Source: Bugula neritina
Lineage: Eukaryota; Bryozoa; Gymnolaemata; Cheilostomatida; Bugulidae
NCBI GenBank assembly: GCA_964035545.1
Contig: OZ037766.1
Coordinates: 28,648,673 to 28,712,672 of the forward strand
Length of the DNA: 64,000 nt
Reading direction: 5' to 3'
The notes under the pieces were generated by a model, which ran no database searches, was not told the DNA's origin, and saw only the letters and a program-made list of their open reading frames with translations. Each line of letters begins with the position of its first letter. Position 1 is the stretch's first letter. The position numbers and the translations under genes were made by a program. Positions 46,801 to 56,838 of the stretch are shown in pieces.

Positions 46801-49800
46801 AGCCATGAAAAGTTCAGTCAAAGAATACAAAAACAAGACATTTCTCTGTTGTAATTTGAATGAATAGTTTTTTATCTAGGGCCAATAAAAATAATTGCCT
46901 GCATCAATAGAAGAGCCTGTGGATGTTACAACATGAGCTCCTGTTCTAAACCTTCAACCTAACAAAGAGTTAATAGTCATTATATCTGCAATAAACATAT
47001 AGCCATTACTAACCACCAATCTGCTGGTAAAAATACCAAGTCAGGAGGAATTCTAGATTAACTACTGAGTTAGAATATGGAATCGGAAACTGAATTCCAC
47101 CAAGTCCTTTGGTGATGGGGAAGATGGAAACATAAACTGACCAAGTGGTGCTGTTGGCCAGCGTTACAGAGTATTTGAAAACTTGACCGAAATTATAATT
47201 TTTCTGGGCCTGCCATTGTTTAGTTAAATAAAAGTAATTAAAAAGCAGCTTATCTTATAGTGCATAATTCAAATGAAATCTGTTCAAATGATTCACTACT
47301 GCATTGCTATTCTTGTCTGAGGTGACCTGACATGGAACCTAGTACAGCTGCCAACAGAGATCAGCTTGTGAAGTGGTTTGTGGTGTTAGAGCTGGTTCAA
47401 CTAATGACAGATCTACTAATACACACACTGACAACCCTCATTGCCCTTCTACTGATAACCAGCCAACTGCAGAAACTACCATCGCAATGTGTAAAGCATT
47501 TGGTTGTGCTCAACTGCCCAAAGCGTTCAGCTGATAAATGAATTATATTCCAATCAGTGGAACAATTTTCGAAATCTGTGGGTTAGATACTGGAGATAAG
47601 ATAACTAGTTACTAACCACTCTCTAATGTCATAACCTTGAGTCAAAGTGAGCCAGAAACATCCACAATACCAGACTGGACACTGAGTGTATATAAGCAGT
47701 CATAATTCTGGTAGATTCTATAACTAGCTCTGAGAAATACTTTTAGAAATACTGTACTTCTGTACTATTATTCTGTACTAGAAACACCTGTGCTTTGATG
47801 ATTTGCAGGGTTTATACGAAACCGCTCATTTTAAACTAAAACTGAGACCAAGTAATTTGAGTTCAAAATCTAAACATTTACAATCTAGTGACACCTCTAG
47901 CTAACACCAACATCATTAAACAGATACTAACATAGCTAAGCCCACTGATTATTTTGACTCAAAACTTGTAAACTTCATGAAAAGAGTAAGGCAATCATCA
48001 TCAGTGGCAGCATGATGACTTGCTACAAGAAAAACAAACTCTAGTATTCACTTTCCTTCACGGCACATGATTGTACAAGATCTGGTCTGAGCCTGTGATC
48101 AATGTGAGAGGCAGCAACCTGAGATAAACGAAGGCAGCGTTGGCTTTTGTGCATTAGCTAGCAGAATTTTATCATGGTACCAAAAGTATACGAGTAGGAT
48201 CAATAATACTATAGATAGTAACATCCACTAACTGGCTAATGACTAACGCATGGAGGTATGATCATTAGTGTTATTAGAAACTGTGTAATCAAGACCTCGC
48301 TGATAAAATCAGAAATAGAAGCTCGGATAATAGAGGCAATTACTTTCCCACAGTTACTAAACTGAAAACTCAACTTACTACACTGGTCAATTCTATCCAA
48401 TGGAAACTGATACAAATTACTGTATTAACCTGAAGATGCGTTAGTTGTTAGTCGCAATGACCTCTAGTGTTTTGGCTATTAGAATGCTATGATAGCAGGT
48501 TTGAAGTGGCAAAAAAAACTGAGTTTTTCAACTTGAAGTTCTGCCAGCTGTGTAAAAGTTGGTAACATTCAACAGAATCCCTATTCCCCTTAAGCGAACA
48601 TACAGGTTACTCCAGCTGTAACTACTAATATTCTAGAGATGAACATATGAACTGTTGAGCATACCTCCGGCTATAGATGACCTAAATGCACATGTACACA
48701 TGTCAATGTATGCAAGAACAATTTCCAGCATTTGGCTAAAGCTTATGATCTTTTGGAAGCAAATGATTTATGCATGTATCAATTTGCTGGTACTTATGCT
48801 TAATTGTGTCATCTTTGGACAAGTCATAGCTGAACTGTAGCAACGCCAAAGTTCTAATTCTTCGAATCTGTCTTTTACTAATAAAAGCAAAACTTAACTA
48901 AATTAATATTGAATTAGCAGCAATAAAGACTGTTTTTATTGCTGACACTGAAGATCAATAGCTTTTAACAGATGAACATCTGAATGGATTGCCAATCACA
49001 AGCATGTTTATCAGTTTACTCATGAATCATAACTATGAAATGATTGCAAGCTTAGTTTACATAAAATCAATGGCAATTTTGCTCAATGCTTTGTGTTAAT
49101 TATGAAATAGTAGTAAAGCCTGCTAGTAGGCTATGCTATTTTGAAGTGGTAATGTTATAATTATGGAGCCGTATATGTGAAGTAGATGTTAAAGCACAAG
49201 TTCTTGAAAGTTAGTAGTGACCTGCTATAGTAAAGGTTATTACAAAGAAATAAGAAGGAACAAATAGCAACTCACAAAACCAAGTCAGTGACACTTAATA
49301 TTATGACAATTGCCACCTGAGGTGTGTAGATTTTATCAAAGAGTTGTCTTTCAACTAATATTTGCAGTAGATAATCTTGTAACAATGGCACTAGCAAAAT
49401 GGAGAGAGGCACAAGGAAGCCCTACATAATTTAGCTGCAGAGAAGTAAAATAAAGATGAGCATAAGAATAACACCTATATAGCAGACTAGTGGGTAGTAG
49501 CAACACAACCTTCGTCTCAACAAAGAGTACTGCTATCACTGGCACAGAATATCTGAAAAAGCAGAAGTGGAACCAAACTGAAATGTCCTGACAGTAGTAA
49601 GTAGAAGTTGAAGTGGGGAAGCCAGGGTCTGCAAAATCTTGCAACTATAATGACATAGACTCTGGAACAGTGGTGCTTAGACTGTGGTGAGGTACAGGAT
49701 AGCAGAGCTACCACAATCATTCAGGTCAATCAGAGAACAACTTTCTAATCACTAGCCAAGAGATACAGCGGATTCTAAGTGGTGGATTCTAAGTGGTTTT

Positions 49801-52144
49801 TACGTTGTTGATGATAGAGTTTTTTCATCAGCTGACTGAAGGAGACATACAAACCAAATGTGGTCGCACACCAACTACCTAGTGACCAAAGTCCATCAAC
49901 TAGTTACTAGAGCTAACTTATTAAAGATAACGAATGGAGCTTGAAATAAAGAACTGTTGAAACATATTGACACTCAGTCTTTTCAACATGGCCTAATAGT
50001 TCAATACAGTCTAAACTTTAATAGGTCAATATGTTCTAATAGTTCGACATAGGCTAGTAGTTCAACATGGTATAACTCAACAACAAATCCACTTAGTAGT
50101 TGGTGTAATAAACTGATGCCAAGAGCTGCCTCAGCGAAGAGTCTAAAGAGAAAACAAGGGAGATGAGAGAGAATCCCTCTCAATTGGTCATCTGTTATCT
50201 ACAATAGGCAGACCTCCAACTTAGTAATAAGAGACAGGAAACCACCACTGGCAGGGAATGCAAAGATTCTATCACCTAGCTGCTAACTCTAGTTGCCAGG
50301 CCTTCTTGAAGCCAATAAAGACACACGTTAGCTCATGAGAGAATAACCAAACCTGTTTTATTACCACCATCCATTATCTAGATGAGTGAAATGAGCAGAA
50401 ATAAACCCAAGACACTGAGTTCCTTATTACCATCAACAGAAAAACAGCAAACCACCAGTTCAAGTGTACAAATTATTTGTTATAACTTATACATATTTTG
50501 AGCATTAGCAAATATAATCTAATTACCTACACCTATAAATTTATTGTGGAATGATAAAATTTTATGTTAAACCTTTGAATGAATTGGTTAGATTAAAAAA
50601 ACATAGCCAAACTTTTACCTAACCCAATATCAATATTAGCTGGTAAGTACTAAGTACTGCTTTATCCTATATAATCATAATATTTTTTCAATATCTATTT
50701 AAACTATGTCAACTTTGCATTATACAACTGCACAAGTTACTTACACTTACTTGTAGATTCACATTAACATGTAACTATTTAGCAAGAGTGAGTGTAATTT
50801 TAGGTAAAAAAATTATATCAAACCAGGAGCCATTATAATTTATAGCTACTATAACATACAATATATTTTAATTATATAATTGCTATTGGAGATTGACATT
50901 CTCATTCATAAAATAAAGTTGAAACATTTGAATTAGCATCAATTTTCATATCAAGACTATATTATTTCAGTGCTGCATAGTTTTAAACTAATTATAACAT
51001 GTATCAGGAAATATTATGGCGAAAGTATTTGTCTGTCTATCCCAGCTGCAAAAAAAGAATTTAGTAGGAACATTGAAAATATAGGAAATATTATTATATA
51101 TAATATTACATTTTACAACAATATAAATTTAAATTTAAAATATAAATACCAAAATGCTGATGGTGAGTGAATATGAACATTAAAAGAAAAACAACTTAAT
51201 AATGCTCAGGCTTCATAGTGATAGTGATATTAAAAGTCATAGTGATAGTGATACTGATAGTCATAGTAATAGTAATAGTCATAATGATACTGATAGTGAT
51301 AGTGATGGTGATACTGAAAGTCATGCTATAAAAATAATAGAGAAGATGAAAATCTGAAATTACTAATACTATAACAATGTGTATAAATTCAATTTGTTGA
51401 CGAGACTATCAAATATCATATATTAGTATCACTAACACTATCAGTGTCACTATTACTATACCACTGAACCTACAGCAGAAAATAAATGTTCCACTTACAT
51501 TGACTCAATGTAACATTGACATATCTCTTCAATCTTAGAGATGGAGACTCAATGATTGAACAATTGAGTCTTGAACTCTAACTCTAAGATTAAAAATGAA
51601 ATTTGCAGTAGTTTAGGGGCCTCGAGTTTGGATTTGGAGGTTCACAGTTCCAATTTAAACCCCTAACTCCAAGCTCGAGAACCCTAAACCTCTGCACTCA
51701 GTCACCCCAAACTAGGGGCTGCTTAACTAATTAGTAACTTTCACATGGAATTGTCAGTTGGGTTGTCATTATGATTATGACTAATAATAAAAATTATGAT
51801 TAATATTATCATTTAATTTTATTGATAATTTAATTTATTATAATTATATTTATTAGTCTACTAGGTCTAGTACTACTTATACTACTACTAGTACTACTAC
51901 TATAGCTATTATTATTATTGTTTTACCAAAACAACATAGGCATTGAAGTTCCTTCTACTTTTCATCTTAGTATTAATATTATAACTAGTATTAAAATTTA
52001 CATCTTGATCTTACAATCTCAGTTTGAGTTACTGAAATCATAAGTTGAAGAGAAACACCTTCAACTTTTACTCAGTTTTAGTTTTAGGTCGTAATCCAAA
52101 ATCCTTCCAAATACACTTACCCATAATTCAGTACCCCAATTCAT
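31885..52144 (-). CDS. FNBP1: F-BAR / HR1 / SH3 adaptor of the CIP4-FNBP1-TOCA family
   Basis: Complete gene. Constitutive exons: 52144-52121, 46634-46519, 46278-46231, 44111-44009, 43557-43450, 42243-42010, 41502-41356, 41108-40992, 40359-40267, 36338-36223, 35895-35763, 35415-35301, 34426-34369, 33589-33509, 32268-32168, 32033-31885. These give 580 aa without the candidate microexons. The first exon encodes only MNWGTELW, the family N-terminus. The F-BAR domain spans about residues 1-290, then a Lys-rich linker, an HR1 domain that binds Rho-family GTPases (about 338-413, with EDFSHLPP and VYQTNPQLGD), a Ser-rich linker, an acidic patch (FDEDFEP), and a C-terminal SH3 (about 524-578, GDGWTRIRKD and GFVPTTY). 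Family members bend membranes and recruit N-WASP and dynamin in endocytosis downstream of Cdc42. A likely single invertebrate orthologue of TRIP10, FNBP1 and FNBP1L; the paralogue name is nominal. Confidence 0.95.
34479..34968. repeat. 24-bp minisatellite, about 20 copies
   Basis: The unit is GAGAGGTGGTAGAGAAGTGG plus TACT. Because 24 is divisible by three, both strands stay open for about 160 codons. It lies in an F-BAR gene intron about 50 bases upstream of the acceptor of exon 34426-34369, and its minus strand is pyrimidine-rich. Confidence 0.95.
35551..35760. repeat. 19-bp minisatellite abutting an F-BAR gene splice donor
   Basis: Eleven units of GTAGAGATGTAAGTACTAC. On the minus strand the exon end GAG|GTAAGTAGTACTTACATC runs directly into the array. 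Confidence 0.95.
36890..37037. repeat. 20-bp minisatellite, about seven copies
   Basis: The unit is ACCTAGATAGTAGCAAGTTG, with drift at the right end. It lies in the F-BAR gene intron that carries the microexons. Confidence 0.95.
37337..37372 (-). CDS. FNBP1: Candidate small exon M5 (36 nt) of the F-BAR gene
   Basis: Acceptor GCAGAAAG, donor TCT|GTAAGA. It reads MGGRYSLPTSIS in phase 0. The competing acceptor four bases earlier (TGCTGCAG) would give 40 nt and an immediate in-frame stop, so only the second AG is coding-compatible. Confidence 0.3.
37774..37794 (-). CDS. FNBP1: Candidate microexon M4 (21 nt) of the F-BAR gene
   Basis: Acceptor TTCATGCAG, donor CAGG|GTAAGG. It reads GNSIKHR in phase 0. 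Joined after M1 it gives a basic segment just before EDFSHLPP, resembling the basic alternative insert found at this point in vertebrate FNBP1. Confidence 0.5.
38136..38153 (-). CDS. FNBP1: Candidate microexon M3 (18 nt) of the F-BAR gene
   Basis: Acceptor TTTTGTAG, donor AAT|GTACGA (weak). It reads AKKFYN in phase 0. It is the weakest of the cluster because the donor is poor. Confidence 0.25.
38414..38431 (-). CDS. FNBP1: Candidate microexon M2 (18 nt) of the F-BAR gene
   Basis: Acceptor ATTTTCTAG, donor CAGG|GTAATC. It reads MTLLRR in phase 0 with no stop. It lies in the same intron as M1 and fits the same junction. Support is splice sites and phase only. Confidence 0.4.
38798..38821 (-). 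CDS. FNBP1: Candidate microexon M1 (24 nt) of the F-BAR gene
   Basis: Acceptor CCATTAG, donor CAAG|GTAACA. It reads SSSFRIGK in phase 0, matching the phase 0 junction between exons 40359-40267 and 36338-36223. In mammalian FNBP1 a basic, alternatively used stretch precedes the EDFS start of the HR1 region, so the location is plausible. No transcript evidence. Confidence 0.5.
39400..39537 (-). pseudogene. Ankyrin-repeat-like coding fragment inside F-BAR gene intron
   Basis: A minus-strand stretch reads YGELAFLKTC, then SRGDGVDKMGLAHIDGDTP, then a degenerate hydrophobic helix ending NLVM and a stop. This resembles one ankyrin repeat plus the start of the next (GHLD.L..L.SRGADVDK, then DGDTPL). 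It has no convincing splice sites and no companion repeats nearby, so I read it as a decayed fragment of an ankyrin gene. Chance resemblance is possible. Confidence 0.4.
40446..40860. repeat. About 41-bp minisatellite, ten copies
   Basis: The unit contains ACAGTTACTGGTAGTATATC then TTCAGGAAAAAGTAAATAT. It lies in the F-BAR gene intron before exon 40359-40267. Confidence 0.95.
41661..41997. repeat. C/T-rich degenerate repeat
   Basis: Repeats of CCCCCTCCCACTAACCCTCC and CTCTCTCCTACC type. It is a strongly strand-asymmetric polypyrimidine tract in an F-BAR gene intron. Confidence 0.9.
43812..43995. repeat. About 44-bp minisatellite, four copies
   Basis: The unit contains AATACAAAGTAGTGTATAGA and TAGAGTAGTTAGTGTAGATA. 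It ends about 15 bases from the donor of exon 44111-44009. Confidence 0.85.
44132..44560. repeat. About 48-bp minisatellite, nine copies
   Basis: The unit contains ACTGAGCATACTGGAATACT, GCAGGATACAAAGAGAGGAG and ATCCACAGCTA. It begins about 20 bases upstream of the acceptor of exon 44111-44009. Confidence 0.95.
44905..45010. repeat. About 31-bp minisatellite, about four copies
   Basis: The unit contains AGTCTAACTAGTAATTACTC and TACCAGTTAGT. Confidence 0.85.
45228..45428. repeat. 22-bp minisatellite, about nine copies
   Basis: The unit is close to ACTATACAGTATACAGAGTA plus CG. Long frames on both strands are artefacts of the array. Confidence 0.9.
46635..52120 (-). other. F-BAR gene intron 1 (5.5 kb)
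   Basis: Lies between the 24-nt first coding exon (donor ATGG|GTAAGT) and exon 46634-46519. No nested gene was recognised. It includes AGTGAT/AGTCAT simple repeats near 51215-51320, a strong hairpin at 51531-51591 and an inverted CTCGAG-containing segment near 51622-51690. Open frames at 47332-47541 and 48655-48840 show no known motif. Confidence 0.7.
51531..51591. repeat. Nested hairpin
   Basis: AATCTTAGAG (51531-51540) pairs with CTCTAAGATT (51582-51591), and inside it GACTCAAT (51546-51553) pairs with ATTGAGTC (51563-51570). Confidence 0.7.
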
Positions 52145-52676
52145 AATCAAATTCTGTGTGCCGAGAAATTATCAAGCAACTTTGCAAGCTATAAATAATC
52201 GCAAAAGTAATAGTAGTTGTTATGTGAAGGCTATTAGTACAACAGTACAAAAGTGAGGTCGGTACGAAGTGTCGAGAAAGTGGGACAGCTCTTTACAGTT
52301 TCCTATTTGAATGCTTTCTGCGGAAATAACTCTGCGAGAGTTTTTGAGTTATTACGAATCGAGCTGTCGATTGGCCAAAACTAGTTGCTAGAGCAACGGT
52401 GCAAATTGTACCAATCAATGAACGAAGTTATTTAATGCCTTCGAAAATGAACAAATGTGTTACATTCACATTGATATTTTACTGAATTTTCAGTTTTAAC
52501 ATCATATTAGTTTTCTTCAATTTTTGTCAGCTTCAATTTTGTAAATTTACGCTTTCAGAATCTGTAAATATAAATTACTACTCCTAGTGAGAAAGAAATA
52601 CAAGCTCTTAAGTAGACGCTCACACTCTCACTGACTCTGACTTTTCTCTATCAAAGTCAATTTGAGTGAATTTGCA
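52145..52676. promoter_or_regulatory. Head-to-head promoter between the F-BAR gene and AKAP14
   Basis: Only 532 bases separate the two start codons, which point away from each other. This region must contain both transcription starts unless upstream UTR exons exist. It has an ATTGG box (52370-52374), an X-box (52384-52397) and a forward CCAAT (52411-52415) clustered within 46 bases. No clear TATA box was assigned. Confidence 0.7.
52384..52397 (+). promoter_or_regulatory. RFX-type X-box, GTTGCTAGAGCAAC
   Basis: A near-perfect palindrome. The right half AGCAAC matches the RGYAAC half-site; the left half GTTGCT differs from GTNRCC only in its last base. RFX factors bind X-boxes in promoters of ciliary genes. 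It sits 280 nt upstream of the AKAP14 ATG, with CCAAT elements on both sides. Confidence 0.65.
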
Positions 52677-55444
52677 ATGTCTAAAGAGGTATCCTTTGAA
52701 GACTCTAGCAAAACAATTCAAGCGGATTTAGATAGAAATGATGACGAATATGCAAATACAGCAGCTAGGATTGTCAATGATGCTATAAATGATGCTATCC
52801 ACCAACTTGAAAAGCATTTTGCAGAAGAATTGGGATTTGACTTTCAAGGGTCAAATTTAAATGATGTAAAAGAAAATATTGCAGAGATGTTTGATGAAAA
52901 AATTACAGAATATGACCGAACTAAAACTCCATTGCTGATAGATGCTAGCCAACCAAAAAAAGAAACTCAAAACATAGAGTGGATGACTATTGACAATTTT
53001 GGACGTGACATCGCTGAGTCTAAGATTGATGAATTTATAAAAAATGTAAGCTACAATCACAACTTGATATTTAGTTTGTTTATGTTACCAACTTGTGTTA
53101 TTTTTTTACGTTTTAAAGGCAGTAACTTCTAATGCATTAATAACCAAACTTTCTGAACTGCAGTCACCGATGAAAACATTGTAATGCTAAAACTATTTCC
53201 ATATTTGTTAAATTCATGTGTGTAGTTATAGACTTTTCAAATTCAATACTGAAAAAAGTTAAATATCCCTTTAAATTTTTTTCTAGACGTGACTAGCTAT
53301 TGAAATAAGATCTACTAAATTCAATATTTAAAACATGCAGCCTAAGGCTAATCTGACTCTACTTATTTGGAGGTTTCTGTAAGATTGCTGCAATAATTGT
53401 TTTTAAATATTTTTTAAAAATGAGAATCTAGATTTGTAAATAATTTTAAAATTACTTTTTACACATAATATTGCATTCATTTTTAAAGTTATTAGTAAAA
53501 AAACTATTAACAGTATCTTTTCATTTTAGATGATTTACTGAAAGGTGTTTGACTTTTTTCAATTTCTATTTTAGATGCATCATTAGTTTTGTAATGGCTA
53601 ATAGTATATAGATTTTAAATTCTATAGTTTTATTCTTCTAGTAATGTATATTTGAAGTGTTTTTTAAGCATCTTGCAACATCAAGACCTATATTGTCATA
53701 CTGAAAAACATTTGAAGGCCCTTTCAGATTAAAAGTATGGTTTCTAAAATAATTATTTATCCAAACACTTTTTACTACTTATGTAGTCTGACTAACTTTT
53801 TTCATTTGATGTAAATGTGTTGCAGACATGGAAGTATGAGAATAGTTGGTTATACTGTATTGACTACCTCGGGGAAGAGGAGCAGATGTATGACATGCGA
53901 TATAACTTCAAAGTGCGATGGAGTATTCCCACCAGGAGAAAGCCGATACCTCGTGCCACTGCATCTGTTTACTTCACTTTCTCAGTGTCGAAAATTAAGC
54001 CAGGGGTATGTTAAGTCCGTAAACTATAAGAAAATCACAAGGATGCTGCTAAACTAGTAGAATAATAAATTTGTTATCTTTTTGCTGTTTTCAATAAATG
54101 TTTATATTTAACTTACTCAATATTTACTTATTGAACATACTCATTATCTTTTCAATAAGCATTGTCAATATATATTTATAGAACATACTCAATATTCATT
54201 TATTGAACATTATCAATATATCTACACATTGAACAATAGACCTAATATTTACTGTATCTATTTAATACCTCCATCATGATCTATTAGGTTTCATTGTTTG
54301 ATTTGAATTAAGAATCAAATTTCATGACCTTGCATCAAAAATTTGCAATTGTGGTAACTGATGCATTACATTTGTAAATTTTATAATAACTATTTTAATA
54401 ATCTACATGCCGTGTATCAATTTTTATGTTATGTTTTAGCATTTCCCTGTTGATGTGTATTACGTTTTTGAAACCAACAGACTGGTGCACAGGTAAGCTT
54501 TTACTTAATTAATATGTTTTTCTAAGTATAACTGATGTTTTTAAAGTAATTACATTAACAATTGTAATTTCTATTGATTTATGTGTAACTTTAAAGTTAT
54601 GAAACAAGAGATCACTCAGTGACATGTAGGCTGCTAGGAGATTTTTAGATGATTTTGGCTATGAATTTACTTTTTTGAATTAATTATTACATTAGGCATT
54701 TACACCTATAAAGTTTAGAAATTAAATGTCTTTAATTTTATTTCGATGAAAACAATTTGCAAACTAATCTTTGAACCAACTTAACCAGTTTTCCATGAAC
54801 TACAATCTATAATACGAGAAGCCCTGGCATGTAAGAATTTCACTTCTATCTATTTATTAAAAATTAATTTAATAACAGTAAAAGTATGTGAAAATAGTTT
54901 GAAAGTATCACAATTACTCTGTCAGATGAAAAGAAGTTTATAATCACTATTCCTGTGAGAAAACCCTTAATGTAAAGAGTTTTTGTTAACATGGGCTAAG
55001 GACTTAATAAGATGAGGCACAGAGGCAATTATGACTGGATGCTCTTCCTAACATCATCAACGGCCTTTGTCTGGGCTTAAACCCATAACTTCATGCTTAC
55101 TAGGCAAATACTCTAACCCCTGCTCCCTTACTCTGTCAAAAAATCTTAGGGCTAAATTAAATCAAAAAACGAATTTTGTAAATCTGCAGCCACTGCTTAG
55201 CCTGGTCAACTCTACTGAAATAAAACTTCAAATGATATGCAGTTTTGGCTTTTTACATAATGTATATGAAAGGCATGTTTGCAAGCTGTTTCTAACTTAC
55301 TTTTATTTATCCTATGCAATACTACTTATAATCAATAATTTAACAAATGAATGTTTTAGGCCTGGAAAATCTATTTTCCGAGAGAAATGGCTGAAAGATA
55401 TCATTGAAAGCAAAGTACAGCTTTACCAAGCTATGACCTTTTAG
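52677..55444 (+). CDS. AKAP14: A-kinase anchor protein 14-like (AKAP28), axonemal
   Basis: Complete gene with four exons: 52677-53045, 53826-54005, 54440-54492, 55360-55444. Phases are consistent, giving 228 aa (human 197). The start is the first ATG in frame, with an in-frame TGA at 52638-52640. Residues 26-44 (ANTAARIVNDAINDAIHQL) form an amphipathic helix with small and hydrophobic residues on one face, as expected for docking the PKA RII dimer. The conserved C-terminal half contains IEWMT, VRWSIPT, PIPRATASVYF, VYYVFETNRLVHRPG and FREKWLKDII. AKAP14 anchors PKA in ciliary axonemes of airway and sperm. Exon 1 carries a longer N-terminal part than human. It is divergently transcribed from the F-BAR gene, with an X-box upstream. 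The family assignment is from remembered motifs and not from a search. Confidence 0.88.
54930..55130 (-). mobile_element. Second, diverged copy of the same SINE family
   Basis: On the minus strand it reads GGGGTTAGAGTATTTGCCTA, a decayed B-box, then GTTAGGAAGAGCATCCAGTC, aligning along its length with the SINE at 1253-1460. The ends are approximate and no clear target duplication remains. It lies in AKAP14 intron 3. Confidence 0.75.
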
Positions 55445-55617
55445 AAGCACAACATAGCCTGCAAATGCATCTTTTGAAAGCCATCAAGATACAAGGAAAA
55501 GTAACTCTATTTCTACTCTAGAAACTGCCTTTGTGTTATTGTGTTTATCAAAGTAAACTATATACTACATATATAGAGAAACAGTTTTATATATAAACCT
55601 CTATATACTTTTTTCAC

Positions 55618-55623
55618 AATAAA
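55618..55623 (+). terminator. Poly(A) signal AATAAA of AKAP14
   Basis: Canonical AATAAA 174 nt after the TAG stop of AKAP14. Confidence 0.65.
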
Positions 55624-56587
55624 GTTTATTCACTAAAATAATAAAATATGTTAAATTTTAAAACACTTACTTGTTTGACTATTTCTTGCTGTTTAGTACA
55701 CATTGTTGTCTCCACATGATATTGCTTACATAAGCTAAATGTGCGGAAGGTTCCACCCCCCCCCCCCATTTACTTGATAACTGTTTACTACAAAATTTGA
55801 TTTAGTATTACATAGAATGAAAATTGAAATAATATACTACCCAAGCATATAATATAACCCTAACCATATCAAAATTATTGTTTTATGAATTGTTTAGGAG
55901 TTATTTTCTCTTGACTTGTTGATGGTTATTACTTTGAAAAAAAAGAAGATATTTTTTGTATATTTGTATTTGTATTGCTTATTAAAAATTATACCACATG
56001 TTTTCAAATTTAATTACAGTTTTATTTGAAATTTATGTACAGAGCAAGTGATAAAATATACACAAACAGCAAAATATGACTCGCTAATGTAAAATTTGCA
56101 GGAACTTGCTCTAATTAGAACAGTGTCCTACAAAATGGCTGAAGCACCTTGGGTAGTTGGCTTTACTACAAATATTATAATTACATATACAACAGCAAGT
56201 GAAGTTATAATCACCCTAATGCTGGCAATATATCATATACAATATAATATAATAATATATAACATAGTATCGTATCAACTGAAAACTATGCACAAAATGA
56301 ATTTAATTGCAAAACAATAAATTTTATAGTTTATATAACTAGGACAGCACTAGTTAAAACGGCAGATTAGTTGCATTCAAGAAGTTGTACTCCCCTGCAC
56401 AAAAACAATGATTAATTAGATCACATTGATCAAAACGTAATAATATGTTATAAACAACAAACTGATATTAGGATGCTATAGTATTCTGCAGTTTAATTAC
56501 AAAATCGTGTACATAAAATTTATAATACAGATGCAATAACAAATATGTTACAAATTAGTTTGTTAACAATACACAATAATTATAGGT

Positions 56588-56593
56588 TTTATT
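56588..56593 (-). terminator. Possible poly(A) signal AATAAA of the LRR gene
   Basis: Minus-strand AATAAA about 245 nt after the TAA stop at 56841-56839. Confidence 0.4.
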
Positions 56594-56838
56594 AATAGCT
56601 TAAATTGACTTAGTTACTTATTTAACAAATGGCATAAAACAAACAGGCCATAAAATAAAAATTAATATTCAAAAGGTAAATTTTTGAAATTAAATTGCAT
56701 GCAAATTTTTCATCATTAAGAAATTGAATACAGTTTGTGTTAGAAAACTAAATCAAAGTAATATCTTGATAGTAATTAGCTGCACAATGAGAATACATAA
56801 AGTCATTATATTATACAACTGTATTCAAACTAATAGCT

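Larger units (their letters stand above)
55445..56838. other. Tail-to-tail intergenic between AKAP14 and the LRR gene
   Basis: AKAP14 and the LRR gene converge here, so this should be mostly two 3' UTRs. It contains a 12-base C run at 55756-55767 and a minus-strand AATAAA at 56588-56593. No coding exon was recognised. Confidence 0.6.

Noticed and set aside
47332-47541. 69-codon plus-strand frame with a competing open frame
   Set aside because: Neither frame shows a family motif or supporting exons; it lies in the F-BAR gene's first intron.
52662-52676. Five extra N-terminal codons of AKAP14 starting at TTG
   Set aside because: In an animal gene the ATG at 52677 is the expected start; no upstream ATG exists before the in-frame TGA at 52638.
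55067-55359. In-frame open sequence before AKAP14 exon 4
   Set aside because: It includes SINE sequence and ends at a clean TTTTAG acceptor. The conserved motif joins VHR from exon 3 to PGKS at 55360.
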